Of a stretch of DNA of 41,940 nucleotides, positions 17,086 through 26,091 are shown piece after piece. A program made the position numbers and the translations under genes. The notes beneath the pieces are model-generated. The model was not told the DNA's origin, made no database searches, and worked only from the letters and a program-made list of their open reading frames with translations. Positions within the stretch are counted from its first letter, which is position 1. Every line of letters begins with the position of its first letter. The DNA comes from an uncultured Pelagibacteraceae bacterium (GTDB lineage: Bacteria; Pseudomonadota; Alphaproteobacteria; Pelagibacterales; Pelagibacteraceae), in the NCBI GenBank assembly GCA_902599955.1, contig CACKHK010000010.1:1-41940 (forward strand), given 5' to 3'.

Positions 17086-18249
17086 TTACTTATTAAAAAC
17101 CACAGATTTATCAGTTTTTTCCCAAGAAAAAGACCCATCGTCCTCTGGTATTCTCCCAAAGTGTCCATAAGCAGCTGTTTTTTCATATATTGGTTTATTT
17201 AATCCTAGCATTTGTCTAATTCCTCTTGGACTTAAATCAAAGTTTTCTTTTATAAGTTTTTCTACATGTAAATTCTTTTCTTCATCATTATCAAATAAAT
17301 CCACATAAATTGATAATGGTTTAGATACTCCAATAGCATAAGCTAATTGAATTAAACATTTATCAGCAATTTTAGATGCAACAACATTTTTAGCTAAATA
17401 TCTTGATGCATAAGCTGCAGATCTATCAACTTTTGTTGGATCTTTTCCTGAAAATGCTCCTCCTCCATGTGGAGCAGCACCACCGTATGTATCTACGATA
17501 ATTTTTCTACCTGTTAAGCCGCTGTCACCATCTGGACCGCCAATAACAAAGTTTCCGGTAGGATTAATATAAATTTCCTTTTCATCAAGGTTTCCTAATA
17601 AATTTTTAGGTATTGATCTTTCTATATAAGGCATACAAAGTTCTTTAACTTGTGCCAAGTTAACATCCTTTGAATGTTGTGTAGAAATAACAACTGATGT
17701 TACTGCTGCAGGAATACCATCTTTATATTCGATAGTAATCTGGCTTTTTGAGTCAGGTTCTATACCATTTAACTTTCCTGATTTTCTATCCTCAGCCATC
17801 AATCTTAGAATTTTATGAGAATAATGAATCGGAGCTGGCATCAATACATCTGTTTCATTGCATGCATAGCCAAACATAATTCCTTGATCTCCAGCACCTT
17901 CATCTTTATTTCCAGCAGAGTCTACTCCCATAGCAATATCAGCTGATTGAGAATGTAAATGTGTTTCAATTTTAGTTTGTTCTCTCCAAGAAAAACCATC
18001 TTGATCATAGCCAATGTCTTTAATACAATCTCTAACTTTTGAAATTAATTCATCTTGTTTAAGCTCTGGACCTCTTACTTCTCCGGCTAATACGACTTTA
18101 TTTGTTGTTGTTAATGTTTCACAAGCAACTCTTGCTTCTGGCTCTGAAGATAAAAAACTATCCACAACCATATCTGAAATTCTATCACAGACTTTATCTG
18201 GGTGTCCTTCAGACACTGACTCACTAGTAAATAAAAAATTCTTTTTCAT
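17086..18249 (-). CDS. metK: S-adenosylmethionine synthetase
   Basis: MetK makes S-adenosylmethionine from methionine and ATP. Signatures are [13 protein letters not shown] near the N-terminus, [16 protein letters not shown] (about 116-131) and the P-loop-like [19 protein letters not shown]. At 387 residues it is full length. The start overlaps the lnt stop by one base (TAATG), so translation is coupled to lnt and there is no room for a SAM riboswitch directly upstream. It is the last gene before the terminator hairpin at 17029-17003. The placement lnt-metK-nusA follows the alphaproteobacterial order with the usual intervening genes removed. Confidence 0.98.
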   Translation of the reverse strand: MKKNFLFTSESVSEGHPDKVCDRISDMVVDSFLSSEPEARVACETLTTTNKVVLAGEVRGPELKQDELISKVRDCIKDIGYDQDGFSWREQTKIETHLHSQSADIAMGVDSAGNKDEGAGDQGIMFGYACNETDVLMPAPIHYSHKILRLMAEDRKSGKLNGIEPDSKSQITIEYKDGIPAAVTSVVISTQHSKDVNLAQVKELCMPYIERSIPKNLLGNLDEKEIYINPTGNFVIGGPDGDSGLTGRKIIVDTYGGAAPHGGGAFSGKDPTKVDRSAAYASRYLAKNVVASKIADKCLIQLAYAIGVSKPLSIYVDLFDNDEEKNLHVEKLIKENFDLSPRGIRQMLGLNKPIYEKTAAYGHFGRIPEDDGSFSWEKTDKSVVFNK

Positions 18250-19781
18250 TAATTCCCCCGTTTTTTAAAAAAAAAAATTAAACTAATATAAATAAATAGA
18301 AAATAAAAGAAGATCTTATTACCGTAAGAACTAAAAATAGTCTTATTAGTCTTTTTAAAAGAGTTGAACATAATAAATCCCTTGTCGGTTGTTAAAATCT
18401 TCTTAAATACCTGTCCAGTTGGGTTAATAAATGCAGATACACCATTGTTTGAAGAACGAATTACAGGCTTACCTTCCTCTATGGATCTAAAAATTGAGTG
18501 AGAATAGTGTTGATAGGGACCAATAGAATTTCCAAACCATCCATCTTCAGAGATATTTATAATAAAATCATAATCATCCTTACTTTTATTTAAATTACCA
18601 GAATAGATAATCTCATAGCAAATAAGCGGAATAAAATTAAAACCGTTCAATCTTATTAGATCTCTTTTATTATCTGCAGAATAAGAGTGATAACCTTGAG
18701 TAATTTTTTTAAATCCCATTTGACTTAATGTTTTTTCAAATGGTAAAAACTCCCCAAAGGGTACTAATTTATTTTTGTGATACTCTCCTAAAATATTAAG
18801 CTCATTATCAAGTAATACAAGAGAATTATAAATTTTTTTATTTTCATAAATATTCATACCTAAAATAATTTTATGTTTAGCTGAAAAATTATTAAAAAAC
18901 AGGTTTTTAAATTTCTTTAAATCCTCAAAATAAATAGTTGAGAGGATACCTTCAGGAAAAATAAATAATGTCTCATTGGATGAATTTGGTTCAGAAATAT
19001 CAATTAATTCTAAAATTAATTCATTTGGATTTTCATTCTGAAAATACCTATTAATGTTAATTTTTGGTGAAATTATCTTTATAGTAAATCCTAAATCTTT
19101 CTTTTCAATTCTTTCATACTTTTTTAAATTTAAATGACCCCAAAAATAATTTGTTAAAATAAGTAATACTGAAAAGATTGATATACTTATTTTTATTTTT
19201 TTTGTGTAATTGAAAAATAAAATAGTTGGTATTAAAAATAATAAAATTATTATTGAATTAAACGCATAAGTTCCGATTATTGAAAGTAGTTGAACAAATT
19301 CTAAATAATTTACAAAACTAAAAGCGATTAAATTCCATGGGAAGCCTCCAAATATGAAGCTTCTAATGTATTCAAATATTGATAAAGAAGTAGTTAATAT
19401 TAAAATTGATAAAAAATTTTTTTTTGGATTTGTTAAACAAAATATTAAAGTTGAAAGGCCATAAAATAATCCTAAAAATAACGGTAGTAAAACTAAAGCA
19501 AATGGTATTAGCGGTTTAAAAATATCTTCGAATGTAAGTGAATTGGTTATCCAATATAAATTGGATATAAAATAACCGAACCCAAATATCCATCCTATAT
19601 TAAATGAGGAAACTTTATCTTTAGAGTAAAATAGCAGAGCCCATAAAAAAGCTGGATAAGAAAAAAAATTTATATAAAAAAAATTGTAGGGTGGGAGTCC
19701 AAAAGAAGATAATAAGCCTAGTGAAAAAATGAATGAGTATAATAAAATTTTATTTTTATATAATAATGTCAATTTACTCAA
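18249..19781 (-). CDS. lnt: Apolipoprotein N-acyltransferase
   Basis: Lnt transfers the third acyl chain to lipoproteins at the inner membrane. The N-terminal half contains about six hydrophobic membrane segments (to about residue 210). The periplasmic nitrilase-like domain carries the Glu-Lys-Cys triad in [17 protein letters not shown] and [11 protein letters not shown] final transmembrane segment lies at the C-terminus. At 510 residues it is typical. It overlaps ybeY by 4 bases and metK by 1. The usual corC/hemolysin gene between ybeY and lnt is absent. Confidence 0.95.
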   Translation of the reverse strand: MSKLTLLYKNKILLYSFIFSLGLLSSFGLPPYNFFYINFFSYPAFLWALLFYSKDKVSSFNIGWIFGFGYFISNLYWITNSLTFEDIFKPLIPFALVLLPLFLGLFYGLSTLIFCLTNPKKNFLSILILTTSLSIFEYIRSFIFGGFPWNLIAFSFVNYLEFVQLLSIIGTYAFNSIIILLFLIPTILFFNYTKKIKISISIFSVLLILTNYFWGHLNLKKYERIEKKDLGFTIKIISPKININRYFQNENPNELILELIDISEPNSSNETLFIFPEGILSTIYFEDLKKFKNLFFNNFSAKHKIILGMNIYENKKIYNSLVLLDNELNILGEYHKNKLVPFGEFLPFEKTLSQMGFKKITQGYHSYSADNKRDLIRLNGFNFIPLICYEIIYSGNLNKSKDDYDFIINISEDGWFGNSIGPYQHYSHSIFRSIEEGKPVIRSSNNGVSAFINPTGQVFKKILTTDKGFIMFNSFKKTNKTIFSSYGNKIFFYFLFIYISLIFFFKKRGN

Positions 19782-20215
19782 TGAAAGTATTTCAATATTA
19801 ATTTTTCTTTTTTTAGCATTTTTTTGTAATCTTTAATTTTTTCATGATCATACCCAATCAAATGCAAATATCCATGAATCCACATTTTATCAAACTCAAA
19901 AAAAAAGTTTGTATCTTTTGATCTATTTTTAATAATTTCATAACTAATTGCTATGTCACCTACGTATAGTTTATTCTTATTTTTAACTTTAATAGGAAAA
20001 GACAAAACATCGGTTGTTTTATTTTTTTTTCTAAATTTATTGTTCAATTTTTTCATCTCTTTATTATTAGTTAATAATATAGAGAATTCGTGGTTTTTTT
20101 TTTTAAAATATGGTGTATTCGATAATACTTTCAGTCTTTTCTTGATGTAATCACTGGGTTTTTTTATGATTTTTTTCCAGCTTAGGTGACCAGAAATTAC
20201 ATTGGCCTTTATCAT
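19778..20215 (-). CDS. ybeY: YbeY, endoribonuclease/rRNA maturation factor
   Basis: This is a zinc-dependent single-strand RNase involved in 16S rRNA 3'-end maturation and ribosome quality control. The metal-binding motif H-x3-H-x5-H is intact as HGYLHLIGYDH, preceded by the family strand TDVLSFP. The protein is 145 residues and lysine-rich. It overlaps phoH upstream and lnt downstream by 4 bases each, so it sits inside a translationally coupled set; the phoH-ybeY pair is strongly conserved. Confidence 0.95.
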   Translation of the reverse strand: MIKANVISGHLSWKKIIKKPSDYIKKRLKVLSNTPYFKKKNHEFSILLTNNKEMKKLNNKFRKKNKTTDVLSFPIKVKNKNKLYVGDIAISYEIIKNRSKDTNFFFEFDKMWIHGYLHLIGYDHEKIKDYKKMLKKEKLILKYFH

Positions 20216-21219
20216 TCTTTTATACTTTGATCAGAATACGCCTTAACAATTTTTGAAACAAGTGGATGCCTGACCACATCTTTGTGATCAAAATCTACAA
20301 CTGAAATCTCTTTTAAATGTCCTAATAATTTTTTTGATCTACTTAGGCCGGAAAGAGATTTATTAGGTAAATCAATTTGAGATGGATCTCCATTGATTAC
20401 TATCTTGGAGTTTTCTCCTATTCTGGTTAAAAACATTTTAATTTGGGTATCTGTTGCATTTTGTGCCTCATCAAGTATCGCAAATGAGTTTTTTAATGTT
20501 CTGCCCCGCATGAAAGCTAAAGGAGCTATTTCTATATCACCTACTTCAATTTTTTTTTGTATTTTTTCAAAATCTAATAAATCATACAAAGAATCATACA
20601 ATGGTCTCAGATAAGGATCTACTTTTTCTCTCATATCGCCTGGCAAAAAACCAAGTCTTTCACCTGCTTCAACGGCAGGTCTTGATAAAATTATTCTTTC
20701 GATTTTTTTGTCTAACAACATTGTTAATGCTACAGCAACAGCTAAAAAAGTTTTTCCAGTTCCAGCTGGACCTGCTGAAATAATTATATCTGACTCTTTT
20801 AAAGCCCTTACATAATCTTTCTGTTTTTCAGATCGAGGAATTACAGATTTTTTTGGTGTTTTAATAATATATTCTATTTTTTTATCAGAATTATTTTTTT
20901 CGTTAATCATAAATTTATTTATTGAAGAAATTATATCTTTTTTTTCAATTGTTCCATTATTTAAATATTGTTCTGTCAAAAATTGAATAGCATTTTTAAC
21001 AAGATTATTTTTTTCAGGATCACTCTTTACAAGTATAGAATTTCCTCTTGAATATAAGCTAGTTTCAGTTATTTTTTCTAGTTCTTTAAGATTATTATTA
21101 AACTCTCCTGCTACACCGAGTAACAAATCATTATTTTGAAATATTATACTTAATGAGTTATTTTCAGAATATACATATTTTAACTTAGAGATAATATTTT
21201 TTTTATCTAAATTACTCAA
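20212..21219 (-). CDS. PhoH-family ATPase (PhoL type)
   Basis: This P-loop ATPase has 335 residues. Walker A is GPAGTGKT near residue 155 and Walker B is AILDEAQNA near 250, with the IERIILSRPAVEAGERLGFLPGD family stretch between them. The N-terminal 110 residues resemble the KH-like segment of PhoH-like proteins. Despite its name, a phosphate role is not established for this group. The constant linkage to ybeY and miaB suggests RNA or ribosome metabolism. It lies one base after the miaB stop. Confidence 0.92.
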   Translation of the reverse strand: MSNLDKKNIISKLKYVYSENNSLSIIFQNNDLLLGVAGEFNNNLKELEKITETSLYSRGNSILVKSDPEKNNLVKNAIQFLTEQYLNNGTIEKKDIISSINKFMINEKNNSDKKIEYIIKTPKKSVIPRSEKQKDYVRALKESDIIISAGPAGTGKTFLAVAVALTMLLDKKIERIILSRPAVEAGERLGFLPGDMREKVDPYLRPLYDSLYDLLDFEKIQKKIEVGDIEIAPLAFMRGRTLKNSFAILDEAQNATDTQIKMFLTRIGENSKIVINGDPSQIDLPNKSLSGLSRSKKLLGHLKEISVVDFDHKDVVRHPLVSKIVKAYSDQSIKE

Positions 21220-21220
21220 T

Positions 21221-22555
21221 TCAGGCTGCTTTCATATTTTTATGTATTGAACCAAATAAAGAGTTCTGATTACTAGTTTGAATTTTTACCTTAACCAGCT
21301 TGCCAATTTGACTATCATCTGCTTCGAATATTACAGGTGAAATATACTTATTTCTTCCAAAATATTTGTTTTGTTTTTCCATTTTATTTTCAACAAGCAC
21401 ATCAATAATTTGACTTTCCATTGATTTGTTAATTTCTTTTTGATTATTAAACAATTTGTCCTGAATTAAAGTAAGTCTTTTTTTAGCAGTATTTTTTTCA
21501 ATCATTTGTAATGTTGATGCTTTTGTTCCAGGTCTTGGACTAAAAATAAATGAAAAAGAATTAATAAATTTGATTTTTTTTATTAGGTCATATGTTTCTT
21601 CAAAATCTTTTTTAGTTTCGCCTGGATAACCAATAATAAAATCACTTGAAAACTCTATATCTTCATTAATTTTTTTTAATCTTTCATAAGTATTCAAATA
21701 ATCCTCTACAGTATGTTTTCTGTTCATTAATTCTAACATCCTATTTGATCCACTTTGGATAGGTAGATGAACAAATGGCATTAATTTTTTACTAGATGAA
21801 TAACAATCAATTAAGTCATCAGTCATATCTCTTGGGTGTGAGGTTGTATATCTTATTCTTTTTAACTCTGAATATTGATTTAAATAATTAATTAAATGAG
21901 AAAGTCTATACTCTTTAGAATTTTCTAAATATGAATATGCATTAACATTCTGACCTAACAAAATAATTTCTTTTACTCCATTTTCTATTAACTGTTCTGC
22001 TTCAGATATTATTTTATCAAATGGTCTGGAGTATTCTGGACCTCTTGTAAAAGGTACTACACAAAAATTGCAAAACTTATCACATCCCTCTTGAATCGTA
22101 AGAAAAGCAGATATTTGACTATCCTCATTTTTTATTTGATCAAAGTATCCAAATTTTGAAATAGTGTCAAATTCAGTTTCCTCTTGCTTTAAATTTGTAA
22201 TATGTTTTTTTAATACATCATTTACTTTATGGTATGATTGTGGTCCAAGAATAATATCTATGTATGGTTCTCTCTTAACCATTTCTTCATTTTCAGCTTG
22301 AGCAACACACCCCGCTACAACCATAATTGGTTTTTTTTTATCTCTATATAGTTTTTTTACTCTTCCAATTTCATGGTACACTTTATCTTTTGCTTTATCA
22401 CGTATATGACATGTATTTAAAATGTAACAATCTGCTCTTGTCTGATCATCAGTTTTGGTAAACCCTAATTTTTTGACAGAGTCATATATTCTGTTAGAGT
22501 CATACTCGTTCATTTGACATCCAAAAGTTTTGATGAAAATTTTCTTTTCTAACAT
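21221..22555 (-). CDS. miaB: MiaB, tRNA-2-methylthio-N6-isopentenyladenosine methylthiotransferase
   Basis: This radical-SAM enzyme adds the 2-methylthio group to i6A37 of tRNAs reading UNN codons. The N-terminal UPF0004 domain has three cluster cysteines (TFGCQMNEYD, NTCHIRDKA, VAGCVAQAE). The radical-SAM core carries C-x3-C-x2-C in EGCDKFCNFC, followed by VVPFTRGPEYSRP, and a TRAM domain occupies the last 65 residues. At 444 residues it is full length. It is placed between fur and phoH, in the usual alphaproteobacterial order. Confidence 0.97.
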   Translation of the reverse strand: MLEKKIFIKTFGCQMNEYDSNRIYDSVKKLGFTKTDDQTRADCYILNTCHIRDKAKDKVYHEIGRVKKLYRDKKKPIMVVAGCVAQAENEEMVKREPYIDIILGPQSYHKVNDVLKKHITNLKQEETEFDTISKFGYFDQIKNEDSQISAFLTIQEGCDKFCNFCVVPFTRGPEYSRPFDKIISEAEQLIENGVKEIILLGQNVNAYSYLENSKEYRLSHLINYLNQYSELKRIRYTTSHPRDMTDDLIDCYSSSKKLMPFVHLPIQSGSNRMLELMNRKHTVEDYLNTYERLKKINEDIEFSSDFIIGYPGETKKDFEETYDLIKKIKFINSFSFIFSPRPGTKASTLQMIEKNTAKKRLTLIQDKLFNNQKEINKSMESQIIDVLVENKMEKQNKYFGRNKYISPVIFEADDSQIGKLVKVKIQTSNQNSLFGSIHKNMKAA

Positions 22556-22586
22556 TTTTAGATTAGAATAATGAAAAGTTTAGCAT

Positions 22587-23012
22587 TTATTTTTTTTTTA
22601 CTCCGTATAACTCTAATTTATGATCCACAAGTTTATATCCATATTTTTCTGCAACTTTTTTTTGTAATTTTTCTATTTCTTCATCCACAAATTCGATAAT
22701 CTCTCCAGATTTAATATCAATTAGGTGATCATGATGACTTTCAACTATTGTTTCATATCTTGCTTTTCCACCCTTAAAATCATGTTTAGTAAGTATTCCA
22801 GACTCTTCAAAAAGCTTAACTGTTCTATAAACAGTAGCAATACTTATTTTAGAGTCTAATTTAGAAACTCTTTTATACAATTCATCAACATCAGGGTGAT
22901 CAGACTCTCCATAAACCTCTTTTGACTCAGAGAGAACCCTAGCAATAATCTTTCTCTGATCAGTAAGTTTTACACCCTTTTTTTGGCAGATTTGTTCTAT
23001 AGTTTCAGTCAT
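22587..23012 (-). CDS. fur: Fur-family metal-responsive regulator (Fur/Mur)
   Basis: This is a 141-residue Fur-superfamily repressor. The DNA-binding half has KLTDQRKIIARVL and the recognition helix ISIATVYRTVKLFEESG (about 57-73). The metal/dimer half has the classic SHHDHLIDIKSGEIIEF (His 93-96). The only cysteine is near the N-terminus, so the structural CxxC zinc pairs of E. coli Fur are missing. In other alphaproteobacteria the protein at this locus (tsaB-rimI-fur-miaB) often senses manganese (Mur) instead of iron; the sequence alone does not decide. It lies 8 bases after tsaB. Confidence 0.92.
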   Translation of the reverse strand: MTETIEQICQKKGVKLTDQRKIIARVLSESKEVYGESDHPDVDELYKRVSKLDSKISIATVYRTVKLFEESGILTKHDFKGGKARYETIVESHHDHLIDIKSGEIIEFVDEEIEKLQKKVAEKYGYKLVDHKLELYGVKKK

Positions 23013-23020
23013 AATTTATT

Positions 23021-23398
23021 CTAACTCGAATATATAGGTTTTATCAAACTTTTAATTGATAAATTTTTTTTATATAATTTTATCAAGTATTTGTAATTTT
23101 TATCAACTAAATCATCAGATTTGAAACCAATTACATAAGCTTTACTTGTTAAAGATATTCCTTTTGCTATTGATAAGGAAATTCTGAGAGAAGTAAATTT
23201 TCCTGGTCCCAAATTCACATAAATTCTATCTAAATCACTTATTTTTATTTTTTTTTTGTTTAAAAAATTCTTAATTAGTTCCATGAAGTTGTCAAAGTTT
23301 TCTCTACTGTTTATATATCTCGTGGTATATGATTGTTTCTCAGTAACAATGGCAAAAACAATATTTTCATTTGCAGCATCAATAATTAAATTAATCAT
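23021..23398 (-). CDS. tsaB: TsaB, very short tRNA t6A-synthesis protein
   Basis: TsaB is the non-catalytic partner of TsaD in making N6-threonylcarbamoyladenosine at tRNA position 37. Recognised by the N-terminal strand LIIDAANENIVFAIV, the motif GPGKFTSLR (64-72; usual form GPGSFTGLR) and the following SLSIAKGISL helix. It has only about 125 residues against 200-230 in most bacteria; nearly the whole C-terminal lobe is missing, although the end (IKPIYSS) still resembles the usual P-x-Y terminus. The frame extends to 23443, but the ATG at 23398 matches the family start. The first 50 bases overlap the start of the divergent deacetylase gene. Placement before fur and miaB supports the call; rimI is absent. 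Confidence 0.85.
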   Translation of the reverse strand: MINLIIDAANENIVFAIVTEKQSYTTRYINSRENFDNFMELIKNFLNKKKIKISDLDRIYVNLGPGKFTSLRISLSIAKGISLTSKAYVIGFKSDDLVDKNYKYLIKLYKKNLSIKSLIKPIYSS

Positions 23399-24398
23399 TT
23401 TTTTTCTTTTTTTTTTAAATGCTAATGCCGAAACTGTAAACAAAAAATATAATCATAATGAAAAAGGTATTTTGGCTCTAATGTACCACAGATTTGAAGA
23501 GAATAAATATCCCTCAACAAATATAAAAATTAATGATTTCAAAGAACATTTAAATACTATTAAAAAAAATAATATAGATTTTTTAAATCCAAAAAATTTT
23601 GACTATGAATTTAATAAAATTAGTGAAAAAAAAAAAATTTTACTAACCATTGATGATGCATTCACCTCTTTCTACTTAAATGCATGGCCAATTCTTAAAA
23701 AGGAAAAAATTCCATTTATTTTATTTGTATCTACTGAGACTGTAGGCAAAAAAGGTTATATGAGTTGGGATGAAATTATAAGGATTTCACAACATGAATT
23801 TGTAACTATAGGAAATCATTCTCACTCTCATGAATATTTAATAAAATATAAATTTGATGATTTTAAAAAAGATATTGATCAGTCTATTAAAATTTTTGAA
23901 AACAAGCTTAATTATAACCCTATTTTTTTTTCATATCCCTTTGGGGAATATAGCCTTGTTCAGAAAAAATATATTTCAAATAAATTTGATTATGCTTTTG
24001 GACAACATTCAGGTGTTATAGATTTGAATAAAGATAAATATGAACTTCCGAGATTTCCAATAAATGAAAAGTATGGAGATCTTGAAAGGTTTGAATTTAT
24101 AATTAAACTTTTACCAATTCAATATAAAACGCTTTTACCAGCTGATAAACTCTTATCTGAATCTAATAACCCACCTTCCATAATAATTGAGTTTTTTGAA
24201 GAACAAAAAAATATAAATTTAATCAATTGTTTTTCAAATGAAGGTGGTGATTGGAAGGACTCTAAATTAAAAATTACTAACAATAAGATTGAAATTGTTT
24301 TATCAGAAAAATTTTTACCAAGAAGAGGAAGGATTAATTGTTCTTTAAAAGATAAAGATAGCTGGCGATGGTTTGGTACACAGTTTACGCTTAATTAA
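23349..24398 (+). CDS. Exported polysaccharide deacetylase (NodB-type)
   Basis: This is a predicted carbohydrate esterase that removes acetyl groups from a surface or cell-wall glycan. The start at 23349 gives a signal peptide (residues 1-27, ending FFLNANA). The NodB domain shows ALMYHRF, the catalytic/zinc aspartates in LTIDDAF (100-106, usual form TFDDG) and the zinc histidines in GNHSHSHEY (155-163), then SYPFGEYS and a PRFPI segment. A C-terminal region of about 75 residues with two cysteines follows and is not recognised. An upstream ATG at 23256 is in frame but would place the signal sequence internally. The gene begins inside tsaB on the other strand and ends in a 4-base overlap with the convergent Bax-like gene. 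Confidence 0.88.
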   Translation: MAKTIFSFAASIIKLIIFFLFFLNANAETVNKKYNHNEKGILALMYHRFEENKYPSTNIKINDFKEHLNTIKKNNIDFLNPKNFDYEFNKISEKKKILLTIDDAFTSFYLNAWPILKKEKIPFILFVSTETVGKKGYMSWDEIIRISQHEFVTIGNHSHSHEYLIKYKFDDFKKDIDQSIKIFENKLNYNPIFFSYPFGEYSLVQKKYISNKFDYAFGQHSGVIDLNKDKYELPRFPINEKYGDLERFEFIIKLLPIQYKTLLPADKLLSESNNPPSIIIEFFEEQKNINLINCFSNEGGDWKDSKLKITNNKIEIVLSEKFLPRRGRINCSLKDKDSWRWFGTQFTLN

Positions 24399-25471
24399 AT
24401 CAAATTTTTCATTTTTAGACTTGTTGGTAAAATCTCAACATCATCAAAATCTTTTAGATTGTTTTGATTAATTATTTTTTTTAGGATTTCTGTATATTCT
24501 TTTCCAGTTTCTGCGTATTTTTCTAAAAAGTTTACAAGTTTTAAACTATCTAGTTTTTCATCATTATCCCTTTGAATTGCTCGCTCAATTCTGAATTTCT
24601 TGTAACTTGTATGGGTATTTAAATTTCTTTGATATGCTCTTACTGATGCTTTTAATATTTTAAACCTTGCAACTTTATGTTTCTCACCTTTTTCAATACC
24701 CAAAGGTTTGATACCATCACCTGACCAAGTCCATTGACCAAATAAAGCATTTCCTTCTTGCGCAAATCTTGAGCTTCCCCAGCCAGTTTCCTTAGCTGCC
24801 TGTGCAATTGCAAGTGAAACTGGAATTTCATCCATTCTTATTTTAAGTTTTGATAAATCATTATTATTTATGCCATACTGTTTAAATTTTAGATTAAGCC
24901 AAGCTTTATCAAGTTTTGTTGTATTATTTTTATTTAGGATTTCAAAAAGTTTTTTTCTATCAAACCTAATTTTAAGATTTTCCTCAATAATCAAAGGCAA
25001 TACTATCTGAATAAATAAGTTTTTTCTTTTCTTTGAACTTTCAATATTTTTAAGTTCTTTTGGAAGTCTGGTAAGTTGGTTTCCTATATTTACTAATTTT
25101 GTTTCTTTGACTTTATTAAGATTATATCCATTATCTTTAAACAATTCTTCAATAGTTGATGCACTTAAACGCTGTGGGTCATTATTCTCCTCATTTTTTC
25201 CAAAAACTTCTATATCTTCAAAAATATTCCAACTTAATTTACCTTTAATTGAATTATTTAAAGTTTTATTTTTTTTTTGTTTATCTAAAATTTCATCAAA
25301 ATTTTGTTTTGATGAATTTAAAACTACCTCATTTGATTTAAAACTTTCTTTAATAAAGTTAATTGAACTTGGCAAAATTGAGAAAAAAGATATTAAAAAA
25401 AAACTTACCAGCAAAGTTTTAAAAAAATTTAAATCACTGTCATTTAATTTTATAATCTTTTTTTTTTTCAT
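24395..25471 (-). CDS. Bax-like membrane-anchored glucosaminidase-domain protein
   Basis: This 358-residue protein has a cytoplasmic lysine-rich start, one membrane helix (about 16-38, LVSFFLISFFSILP), a long charged periplasmic stretch and a C-terminal FlgJ/Bax-type glucosaminidase domain. The domain is marked by PVSLAIAQAAKETGWGSSRF and NALFGQWTW, with the glutamate of KETGWG as likely catalytic acid. It probably cleaves or remodels peptidoglycan. It overlaps the deacetylase gene tail-to-tail by 4 bases; whether they act on the same glycan is unknown. The gene follows nfu on the same strand after 38 bases. Confidence 0.87.
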   Translation of the reverse strand: MKKKKIIKLNDSDLNFFKTLLVSFFLISFFSILPSSINFIKESFKSNEVVLNSSKQNFDEILDKQKKNKTLNNSIKGKLSWNIFEDIEVFGKNEENNDPQRLSASTIEELFKDNGYNLNKVKETKLVNIGNQLTRLPKELKNIESSKKRKNLFIQIVLPLIIEENLKIRFDRKKLFEILNKNNTTKLDKAWLNLKFKQYGINNNDLSKLKIRMDEIPVSLAIAQAAKETGWGSSRFAQEGNALFGQWTWSGDGIKPLGIEKGEKHKVARFKILKASVRAYQRNLNTHTSYKKFRIERAIQRDNDEKLDSLKLVNFLEKYAETGKEYTEILKKIINQNNLKDFDDVEILPTSLKMKNLI

Positions 25472-25509
25472 GATTAATTGAAAGTTTCTTTATAATTGAT
25501 ATTATTGAT

Positions 25510-26052
25510 TTATACAGCTAAAACTTCTTTAACCTCAGGAATATAATGACAAAGTAGATTTTGTACCCCCTGTTTTAAAGTTAAAGTTGAAGATGGGCAT
25601 CCAGAACAGCTTCCCTTTAATACAACTGTAACTTTTCCATCTTTAAATTCTTTGAATGTTATATCACCCCCATCTCGTGCAACAGCTGGTCTAATTTTAG
25701 TTTCTAAAATCTTAATTATCTTTTGTTCAATTTCTCCATAATCTTTGGAGTTATCAAAATCTTTTTTTTTATTTATTATGAATTCATTTCCCTGATCAAA
25801 ATACTCATTTAAATAAGATATTACTATATGTTTTATATTTTCCCATTTCTCTCCGTGAGATTTATTTACTGAAATAAAATCCTCACTTAAAAAAATTCCT
25901 GTTACACCATTTATAGAAAGGATATGCTTTAATATTGGAATTTCTGTTTGGTTTTCATTCAAAAACTCATAGGGACCATCATTAGATACTTTTTTGCCTA
26001 ACAAAAATTTTAAAGAATTCGGATTTGGTGTCTCTTGTGTTTGTATGTACAT
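25510..26052 (-). CDS. NFU-type iron-sulfur cluster carrier (NifU C-terminal domain)
   Basis: This Fe-S scaffold/carrier has 180 residues. The N-terminal Nfu_N domain is clear (QTQETPNPNSLKFLLGK), and the C-terminal NifU domain holds the cluster motif CSGCPSS near residue 152, with RPAVARDGGDITF before it. It would deliver [4Fe-4S] clusters to client enzymes; clients in this window could include MiaB, Nth and the GlpC-like protein (inference). It follows trpS by 39 bases; the murJ-trpS-nfu-tsaB order is common in alphaproteobacteria, here interrupted by the Bax-like and deacetylase genes. Confidence 0.94.
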   Translation of the reverse strand: MYIQTQETPNPNSLKFLLGKKVSNDGPYEFLNENQTEIPILKHILSINGVTGIFLSEDFISVNKSHGEKWENIKHIVISYLNEYFDQGNEFIINKKKDFDNSKDYGEIEQKIIKILETKIRPAVARDGGDITFKEFKDGKVTVVLKGSCSGCPSSTLTLKQGVQNLLCHYIPEVKEVLAV

Positions 26053-26091
26053 AATCTTTATATAATTATATTTTTTAAAATTTAAAGATTT

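Noticed and set aside
18240..18260. SAM riboswitch in front of metK
   Set aside because: metK starts inside the lnt stop codon, leaving no leader; no SAM-II or SAM-V-like fold is seen.
23256..23348. Upstream ATG start for the polysaccharide deacetylase
   Set aside because: It would bury the signal peptide about 45 residues into the protein and extend the overlap with tsaB to nearly 150 bases.
23399..23443. Upstream extension of tsaB
   Set aside because: The added residues (lysine-rich) are not family-like; the conserved N-terminal strand starts right after the ATG at 23398.
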